Assembly (NCBI GenBank): GCA_014905825.1
Contig: JACGCN010000035.1
Location: forward strand, 62,001 to 126,000
Origin: Lyophyllum atratum
Taxonomy: Eukaryota; Basidiomycota; Agaricomycetes; Agaricales; Lyophyllaceae
Direction of reading: 5' to 3'
Length of the DNA stretch: 64,000 nt
A program made the position numbers and the translations under genes. Each line of letters starts with the position of its first letter. The stretch's first letter is position 1. Shown here in pieces: positions 56,401 to 64,000 of this stretch. The notes below the pieces were generated by a model, which saw only the letters and a program-made list of their open reading frames with translations, made no database searches and had not been told where the DNA came from.

Positions 56401-56599
56401 GCAGAAGAATCGGACATCTTACGTTGGCTGAGTATACAGTTTTCATGCGGTTTTTCGACATGTTCGGACTCTACGATGTTTGGACGCTACATTCTAGTAT
56501 GGCAATAATAAGCCATTAGCCGTGTATCTATACATTTCACTGATCATTAAAGCTAGCTATCAGGAGCACTTCTGCTGTGTGATGGGGCAGAAGTCCCGA

Positions 56600-57260
56600 C
56601 ATGGAATTCAATCGTTCCTTCCACTCGCGATCTAATCTCAGGCATGGAATTCTTGACACGACGAGAGATGAAGTCAAAAGAGACAAGATTGTATTCGAAC
56701 AGACAAGTCCCATGCTTTTATATGTGGCATTCCGTGATCCAATCTTTCAGCAAAAAATGAGATGTAAAGTACACGATCAAGGAGCATCCATTCGCATTCT
56801 ATCCCACGTCGGAGGCATCTTTGGATAATTTAAACCATAATTTAAATAAAAGAAACAAAACTGGATCTCGCAATATTCTATGTAAATATCCATTCGGCGT
56901 CGATGTCCGTCTAAAGATCCAAGCCAAGCTCTGTCTATTTCTTTTATATTCACGAGTCGAAGCAGATCCAGCAAGGCAGTAGCGAGTCAGAAGCAAATAG
57001 TCCAAGAGTCACGAAGCAGGTAGCACGGAAAGGTCAAAGGTCCACATCCGGATCCAGATCTAGAGTCCCGAATGACAAATCCCGACCCCGTTCCGTCATT
57101 GGACGCGCGTCCAAGACGACATGGTACTACGGGGTCACCAATCCGAGGAACCGACCGCGTGCTCACAGCGAACCTGCGTCCAAGTCACCGTGGTACTAGG
57201 GTCGGCCGTCAAAGACGATATCCAGCCCCGGTTCCCCATCGAGCTCGCGTCCGAGTCGAC
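56600..57260 (-). repeat. 3' tail of family copy 3, diverged
   Basis: The reverse complement shows the same elements as 27,950-28,900 in the same order: GACTCGGACGCGAG-like cores near 57250, 57172 and 57107, then GGGACTC, and a CAAGGCAGTAGCGAG-type ACTGC/TTGCTGGATC segment. It is clearly related but shorter and more diverged than arms 1 and 2. Confidence 0.65.
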
Positions 57261-57543
57261 AGGTACTATGGGTGGGGATCGTTCGTGATTCTCGGAAGGG
57301 TTTTGACGGGTGCGTTCACGTCAACGTTCGGGTGGCAGAGGATGGTGGTGTCCATGAACATGTTGAGATGGACAGGGTATATGCGCCAGCGCTGAGGAAA
57401 GTAGAATGCAGGGTGCATGGTGTCGGACTAGGAATGGGTAGTGATGTCGATCCGATGACTCTCTTTTTAATTTTTTCAGGTTTTCATACTTTTTTTGTGG
57501 TTTTTTGGTTTTCGAGTTTTGTAGGCCAAGGTCGTGGACGCGT

Positions 57544-58742
57544 CTAGTCAACGACCCGCCTCCATGGTAAACGATTGAAGCGTCTCCCTGAAGTCGTGAT
57601 GTGTCTACGAGTTGATGGGTGAAGCGTTGCAGTGCCCCTTGTTGATAAAGATGCCTGGAGAGGAGACTCGTTGGCCTAAGGGGATGATGATCAATAGATG
57701 TAAAAGCTAGTAAGGAAGGGTAACGCACGATAATGGCCGCTTCAAGAGCCATGACGTTGTCCATGGCATCTGGAGCAGCGACGACGATGGGATTGACATC
57801 CTGATACGATGCGATGTGAGTGAGAATTGTTGCATCTCAAAGGAAGAAGTAACTCACGACGATGTCCTTAGTTGCGACGGAAGAATAACGCACGATGATG
57901 GCCGCTTCACGAGCCATAACGTTGTCGATGGCATCTAGAGCAGCGACGACGGTGGGATTGTTATCCTGATACGATGCGATGTGAGTGAGAAGTATCGCAT
58001 CGGCAAGAAAGAAATAACTCACGATGATGTCCTTAGTTGCGGCATCGCCAACGACGGCCAAGTATGGCAGGCGCCGACCGATGGTCATCCAACCAAGCTG
58101 TCGGATATCATAAGGTTGAGAACGATTGAGAAGAGGGAGGACACGTACTGGCATATTTGCCCAATAGCAAAGCGCAGCGGCGAAGACGGTGATGACCAAG
58201 ATGTAGAAGCCGAAACTATGGCCGGCGAACATAGTAGAGGTAGGCAGAGGCTTGGCGGACAGAGGAGTTACCAAAGCGGCGGCAATGGGGGCGAAAGTGG
58301 CCGTGATGTTCTGGGAATTGATGGCGAGGCCTGCCAGTTCGACAGGGAAAAGGTAGAGAATAGGCGCCAGCGCGATAGGAACCGGTGTTGGGCGAGTGTG
58401 GAAGAGGTCTGACTTGTGAGGCTGGAGGCTGACCGAGTGATGAGCGACCGAGATGAGATCGGTGAAGTCGCCCGCCGAGGTTAAACCCTTTGAAGTGGCG
58501 GCCGCCATTACCGAATTGGGCTTGAGGAGGGGCATAACGCTGTTGGGGGCGGTGGAGGAGATCACACTGGTCATATTTTTGAGATTCTCCACGGCGGTTG
58601 AGTTGGTAGTAGCGACGAAGAGATGGAAGGGGGTGATGGGGTGTGTGGGACGGGCAGAGGGTCGTGGAGCGAGATGGCGACCCATTGGACCGACGGAGGG
58701 GAGAGCGCCCAGCGCTAGAAGTATCATGAATGCGAAGATCAT
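57544..58742 (-). CDS. Lineage-specific secreted/membrane protein, diverged family copy 3
   Basis: Exons 58742-58149, 58097-58023, 57965-57894, 57800-57729, 57675-57544; about 314 aa. It begins with a signal peptide (MIFAFMILLALGALPSVGP) sharing LALGALPSVGP with copies 1 and 2. The ectodomain is shorter and low-complexity. Exon 2 (LGWMTIGRRLPYLAVVGDAA) corresponds position for position to LAFITFGSRFPFWAVVGDVE. Exons 3 and 4 are paralogous to each other (NNPTVVAALDAIDNVMAREA versus VNPIVVAAPDAMDNVMALEA), the product of a local tandem duplication. The hydrophobic segment is retained. Intact frame suggests a functional but fast-evolving gene. Confidence 0.65.
57725..58056 (-). repeat. Two tandem 165-bp units duplicating an exon
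   Basis: The units at about 57725-57890 and 57891-58056 share GCACGATGATGGCCGCTTCA-like starts and TAACTCACGA(C/T)GATGTCC ends. The second junction leaves a remnant of exon 2 (ATKDIV) inside the intron between exons 3 and 4. Confidence 0.8.
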
Positions 58743-58782
58743 TGTGGTTATGAAGAAAGAAGATCGAGTCGGTAGAGGTCGA

Positions 58783-58790
58783 TATTTATA
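58783..58790 (-). promoter_or_regulatory. TATA box of family copy 3
   Basis: TATAAATA on the minus strand, about 45 bp upstream of the ATG at 58742, as in copies 1 and 2. Confidence 0.6.
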
Positions 58791-61178
58791 CCAGAAGCTT
58801 GAGTGGCTGACACTGGGGCTGGGGCTGACGCACATCCTGTGTATGTTATCCACGTCCCCGAGGTCCGATCGCTCGTCGAAGGCGAGCATAGAAAGCATTG
58901 AAGTGCGGAAGGAGGTTCGTTGCTTGCGTTGGGCCATTGTGGTACGGACGTGGGGCACTTGCTCGTTCTTTGCTGTGAAGGAGCCCGATAATCAATTTTT
59001 CAACGATGAATTGTTTCGAGATCCAAATTTGAAGATATTGCCGACCAGTGGTACAAGTACTGCGACACACACAGTTCGAGATGGTTCCCTAGGAAGACAG
59101 CGCTCTCTTCGAGTCCCGTAGCCAGCCAAGGATACACGTGTAAATTTCACATCAAAATGACAACGCGTCCTGCGACAAAAGCCAGCCCAGGTCATGGCCA
59201 CTGCACACCAGCCAAAAGCCATATTTCCACACACCCTAATCTAGGACCATGTCAGGCTTGTTCTAGGCACTGGGTTCCTCGACATGGCAAGTGTGCCAGG
59301 GTCATCGTCGTCCTCCCATGTGAGCGATTGAAGCCAGCCAAAGTAACGAGCGCATCGGTTATAATGTGTAAGTCGACGGCATGTCCCCGAGTCAGAGTCA
59401 CAGTGCGACCAAACGCCAGTCAATGAAAACTTGTGGTAAATATTTCGATCGGACTCGGAGTCGGTAGCTGGTCGGTAGGTTGAAACGATTGTGAGACCCT
59501 GTTGCATATGTCTACTACTGTACCTCTAGGATCGTTCAATACATAGTACGATTGGCAAAGCGAGAGAGCGAGAGAGCGGGAGGCCGCGGAGGTGGAGGTC
59601 ACTTAGTCACTGGTCAAAGCAAAGAGAACGTGTTTGTTCTCGTGCCATGCGCCAAACACCGACCAACGCGTTTCGCGACTTTTCTCGGTAGTTGCTCGGG
59701 AGTCCGAGTTCCGATTGGCCAACAACCCCCACCATCCTTGAGGCACACTTGCACAAATTCGATGTCCCACCCTCTGCAACGCTCCTAGCGGTAGGAAATT
59801 GCCATTCGCCAATCGTCGTCTGTCAACTTCGTGCAGCTGATTCAATATCAAATCCTTCGAACTCATGTTTCTCTCCCCACCTTGCAAGCAAATCGACTTC
59901 TTTTTCTGACCGAGCCCTGCCTCATGAGGAATTTCCGCTTCCTTTCAGCCCGAAGGCCGTCCTCTACCCAGCAAAGAGTTCTAGACATCGCCTCGCATAG
60001 CAGACGTCCATATGACACCCTGCCGGAGCACTATCACTGATCCGACTATGTCAACCTTCCAGATCTACCCAGTCCACCGAACCGAGGAACATTGAGAGGC
60101 GGCATCCATCGAACTTGGCGTGGTAGCCGTCGAATATCCGTTCTTTCCTCGCCGTCTGCCATATGTATGATGTGGAAAAAACCATGTGTTATGCTGTGCC
60201 CATACTGTCGACGAGGATGCTAGTGAGCGATCTCTTGGCCTACTACCTAATCCGTTGCTTCGAACAGGTAGCCCAGCCATTTTCTTTGAACCGGGGTCAT
60301 CTGACCCGACGCCACGATCGGAGAATATGCATTTACGTGGACTAGGACATACGAGAAGCGTCTCAGCCCTTCCATTGACCCTACGAGGGTCTCACACTTC
60401 TATTTTGCCTGCCGTGTCGCGTCGAGCACTCGCCAAATGTACATGATCAACACCATTGCTGTGCAAAACTTCGACTTTTATCACACCCCCGAGCTTTTCG
60501 TCCTCACCTTGACCGAAATATGATTCAAAGTTTCCGTGCACTCTACCGAAGCCAGAAAGAATCTCTATATCACCTTTTCAACAGTTGGGTTCAACCCGGT
60601 AAACCTGGACAGATATGATCTACGCCCTTAGCTTTTAGCTGCAGGAATCAGCGCCACGATCAGGATGGGCGTTCACGTGAACGAGGAGACAGCCCGCACG
60701 TCTTTTTTTCTTGGGATCGTAAACGACGAAGCTGCTTTGCTAATCATTCTGTTTTGAACGGACGGGATGCTGGGATCTTCAAACATACCAAAGATTCTAC
60801 GTCGAGGTTAGAACTGTTTCATGGATGTCAAGCTATGCCAGATGCTTCCCAATTGCGCCCTATCGCCCTCGGCTGTCTTGAAAACTTTCAAACCTTCCTC
60901 TCCTAGGCTCCAAACAGAAACTCCACCAGTGCGTATCCCGTATCTACCCATTATCGGCATACTCTATGGTTCACTTGGCCTCCACCAAGCAATTCATACT
61001 ATTAGAGCGATGTCAAGGTGAAGTCGAACACTTGTCGAATTAATTCTAGTGCCCAGGCATACGTCCAGTAGATATCTTATATTCACTGTCACCGCCCAAG
61101 CACAATTTGTATAAAGGCGGTGGCATTCTGAGCCGTCAAATCTCAGCCCAACTACCAAGTCACAGCTATTCCTCTACT
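58791..61178. other. Intergenic, 2.4 kb without a recognisable gene
   Basis: Many short open frames on both strands, none with a domain, signal peptide or convincing splice pairs. A short GAGAGC-rich patch occurs near 59560. Confidence 0.45.
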
Positions 61179-61184
61179 TATAAA
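61179..61184 (+). promoter_or_regulatory. TATA box of the small secreted protein gene
   Basis: TATAAA, 46 bp upstream of the ATG at 61225. Confidence 0.6.
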
Positions 61185-61224
61185 GTCCTCGCAAGCACTC
61201 TTGAATTCTCTCATCCAAGCGAAT

Positions 61225-61660
61225 ATGTTCAGTCTCCTCTCCAGGCTCCTCTCCATTGTCGCCATCACCATCGTCAGCGCGTCCCTTGTTGTAAGTCCTC
61301 GTTGCTCGCATCGCATTGCTGACCATCTCATCGACAAATTTCCGTACAGGCGGCTGGAGGCGATCTGAAGTTATGCACCAAGCGCAACCTCGTCGGCCAC
61401 TGCGTCACCCTCAGCTACCTCAACAATGAGTGCATCGAGCTCGGCTCCGGCCTTGAAGATAAGGTCCGCAGCGTGCGGATGGCCATAAGTGCTACCTCTT
61501 CGAGTGAGCTCGGACTTGCTTAATATTCGAGCCCTAACTGACGTGTGTGGATCCTAGGGACCAAGGTTGCAATGGTAACCACTTCGACTTCGCCGAGCAC
61601 CATAACGATCTTGGCGACTTTAACGACCTCGCCAGCTCTTTTTACTGCAACAATGCCTGA
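61225..61660 (+). CDS. Small secreted cysteine-containing protein
   Basis: Exon 1 61225-61290 encodes a signal peptide (MFSLLSRLLSIVAITIVSAS). Exon 2 starts at 61350 and reads AAGGDLKLCTKRNLVGHCVT then YLNNECIELGSGLEDKVRSV. The end most like known fungal small secreted proteins is exon 3 61558-61660: DQGCNGNHFDF...FNDLASSFYCNNA, giving about 108 aa with Cys spacing typical of a crystallin-like beta fold. Joining it in frame needs a GC donor at 61508 (AGTGA|GCTCGG). With the ordinary GT donor at 61504 a Thr-rich tail ending HLTS at 61757 is read instead. The 3' structure is therefore uncertain. Function unknown, possibly host- or substrate-interaction. Confidence 0.6.
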
Positions 61661-61760
61661 AGGATGTGGCATCCCCTCGAACTCACTGCTACAACTAGGA
61701 GACGCAGTACTCATGGAGCTTTCCGCATTACAGGCTTTCTTTCACCTGACATCCTAGGGA

Positions 61761-63129
61761 TCTCATTATGCCTTTGCTTGTGTAAATGTCCCTCAGCTAC
61801 GTTCTACTGTGTTTCAATATTTTAAGACCGTCGAGAAGCTGCTGAAGCGCCGCCGCGCATTAAGCAGCAACGATCATAAATATGCGGTGCGCAGCACCAC
61901 TCGCGATAGACTCGTTCCTGACTCGCGTCAGACCTGCGTCATTGTCTGCGAATGGTGAACGCCTTTCAAGGATTTGCAATGGTTTTCATTACAGGTGCAG
62001 CCATCCTCCTGCCATGCCTCGCCAGTCGTGCTGCAGTCAAGGGTTACTAGCCTTGCTGCGAATGGCAGCAACTTCGGTTACTGTAAGGGACCGAACTAGG
62101 GCGACCTGTCAATAGCAAAGAACAAGCCAGATGAGCAGGTCCAAGATTTTCCCTGCCCTTCAGCACGAACGAGTAGTAGCGGCACACAGAGCGTCATAGG
62201 ATTCGCCACATAACTCCTCCTTTGGAAAATTGCGGAAACTGTCAATGTGGTAGAGATTCTGTGTCGATTCTGTGTCAGCATCTCCAACTTCCAAGCTTGT
62301 AGGGTGAATGGCGTAGTGGATGGTTAGCGGAGAAATGTGGAGCTCATGAAGCACAAAAACGGGTTGACTCGATGGTGGCGAGTTGGTGACTGGATGGTAA
62401 GTTACATCTACCTTGCAGTTAGCAATGATTTGTACAGCTTCGTTTCTTGTGTCTGCGGTTCTGACTTATGCAGTTTCATCCCGTCGCCAGAGGTGCATGC
62501 ATGGATGGCAGCCGACAGGATGCTCGCCTATGCTCGCCCACTGTTTTGATAAAACGAGTTATTGATAGGGTTCTGAGTTCACCCCGCTTCGACACCGCCC
62601 CCATCAACCCCATCAACTGTTTTAAGGTTGGTATCCGCCTCGAGGCCCTTATGCAGCAACACCGAGAGCCTGTGCGTCATGGTCCCTGCTGACTTCTGTG
62701 CATGAGCGTTTCCTCTTTCTGTGTTTGGTTCCGGTATATCGTATCGACACCTCCGACCCCTCTGACCCAGGCTCCACCGATCCCACCTGGTCATCTGGCT
62801 TCCATTAGTGCTTCCATGGATGAGAGCCAATTCTGCGTTTCATTCCTGCTTATAGTGATGAAAATCTTCACCTCGGAACGTGTTGTTGTATACACTGAAT
62901 CGTGCCTGTCACTGGCAACGTGTTGTCGGACACATTGTGAGCTCGACCATCTTCCCAGCTGCAATTCCTGTTCCGAGTTTCACGTCGGACCGTGTACGCA
63001 TACAGGCGAGATACTTTGGTCCTCAAGGTTCCAACGAGGCGTCACACATAAATACTGCACGAAGACCTCCTGGAACATCTTCATATTCGCACCTTCACCC
63101 ACCAACGCCATATCATTTCGCCATACAAC
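61761..63129. other. Intergenic, nothing recognised
   Basis: Short open frames only; includes the promoter of the next gene. Confidence 0.45.
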
Positions 63130-63978
63130 ATGCTTGACGCCTTCAAAATCAAACCCTATGACTTGGAGACAGTGTACGCCAACTGGACCGACGGCCCGAT
63201 ATTCAAGGGCAGTGCGAAGAAGGATATGCCTGTCGACGAATGGCTGGACAAGATCGAGGCGGGATGCAGGGAGAGGAAGATTCCTGAAGAGTATTGGTAT
63301 AAAGTCGCCCAGCACTTCTTGGGGCCCAAGGCGAAAGCCAGGTACGTCCATGATCCTCTAAGTGCGGATGACGAGGTTGAACTATTGCTTCTAGACTCGA
63401 TGAATTGAAAGCTGTCATCGTGCAGGTGCACGGAGGCAAGTATCGCTGGTCGTGGAAGAAGTTTAGGATTGCTATGCAGAGCATGGGATGTTAGTAACGT
63501 CCGTTTCAAAACACCTCCTCGCTAGCTCACATTGGATACAGGGGGAATCGATAAGACCCAAACGGAGACTATCAAGGTTTCGAAGGCAACTGGCTCGTGG
63601 TGGACGCTGAAGAAGAAAGACAGCTCAGAGTCAGTAGCGACAACTGATACCCCTCAGCGCCCGCCACCTTCACGTTCCAATTCATTGTTTTGGAATCCGA
63701 AAAAGAGCACCGAGGACGAGGAAGAACCAGCACCCGCACCCGTCCGAAAGGCGCTTACGAGATCGGGATCGGACTTTTGGCCGGTAAGGAGGAACTCCAA
63801 GGATGAGGTCACAGAGGCGTCCTCTTCATCGACCAAACGCCCTTCCCCACCAAAATCCTCCTCCGACACAGCAATAGTAACTGCACGGGCAACACCCAAG
63901 CCTCCGACGCCTTCAAGATCCAATACAGCCGATTCAGGCATGCCATTTCCATCTTCCGTTGTCCGAACCACTTACTGA
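63130..63978 (+). CDS. Conserved basidiomycete protein of unknown function
   Basis: Three exons: 63130-63341, 63395-63489, 63542-63978; about 247 aa. The first half has the conserved pattern YANWTDGPIFKGSAKKDMPV, DEWLDKIEAGCRERKIPEEY, KVAQHFLGPKAKARLDELKA and GGKYRWSWKKFRIAMQSMGW, found in many Agaricomycetes without assigned role. The size and Trp/Lys-rich helical look resemble a retroelement gag-like domain, but this is only an impression. The second half is a disordered Ser/Pro/Lys-rich tail with repeated SNSLFWNPKKS/SGSDFWPVRRNS motifs. No signal peptide. Confidence 0.7.
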
Positions 63979-64000
63979 CTGAAGGCCGTGTTGCAGCAGT

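Overview
The window is nuclear DNA of a filamentous fungus, most probably a mushroom-forming basidiomycete (Agaricomycetes). The evidence is densely interrupted genes with 45-65 nt introns and CTNAC-type branch sites, many very short exons, a Kin4 kinase with KA1 domain, a Rheb GTPase ending in a CAAX box, Kre9/Knh1-like small secreted proteins, expanded families of G-domain GTPases, and an Agaricomycete-type zinc-finger transposase. Gene models were spliced by hand; every multi-exon model marked with high confidence closes in frame. No tRNA, rRNA or CRISPR array was seen.

Layout. 0.6-4.6 kb: Kin4-type kinase. 4.6-9.0 kb: gene-poor, dominated by a 2.7-kb minisatellite of 69-bp units. 9.0-18.9 kb: two divergent G-domain GTPase genes sharing a 158-bp promoter; the minus-strand one is broken by a complete 6,531-bp DNA transposon (8-bp target duplication, 34-bp inverted termini, intact 1,772-residue transposase/PHD-finger gene). 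19.6-23.8 kb: class-3 lipase-like gene, GTPase and lipase debris, and a Ser-rich GPI-type protein. 25.7-29 kb: a predicted secreted/membrane protein of a lineage-specific family (copy 1). 29.5-34.5 kb: secreted alpha/beta hydrolase and beta-lactamase-fold serine hydrolase, with a 73-bp hAT-like MITE between them. 35.7-48.5 kb: conserved housekeeping block: F-box/WD40/UIM protein (Ufo1-like), Arp2/3 subunit ARPC5, multi-pass membrane protein, Rheb, BAR-SH3 protein, SNF12/SMARCD subunit. 48.6-52.1 kb: 16-exon acidic protein with a PARP-type zinc finger. 52.4-55.3 kb: inverted copy 2 of the lineage-specific family. 55.8-56.4 kb: Kre9/Knh1-like secreted protein. 56.6-58.8 kb: diverged copy 3. 61.2-61.7 kb: small secreted Cys-containing protein. 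63.1-64.0 kb: conserved basidiomycete protein of unknown function.

How it fits together. A stable conserved block (35-52 kb) is flanked on both sides by the same 2.9-kb duplicated module in inverted orientation, while the outer parts are accessory DNA: secreted hydrolases, GTPase family birth and decay, satellites and transposons. The clearest new objects are the complete transposon caught inside a GTPase exon, the duplicated secreted-protein modules, the run of related introns in the PARP-finger gene, and the 73-bp MITE.
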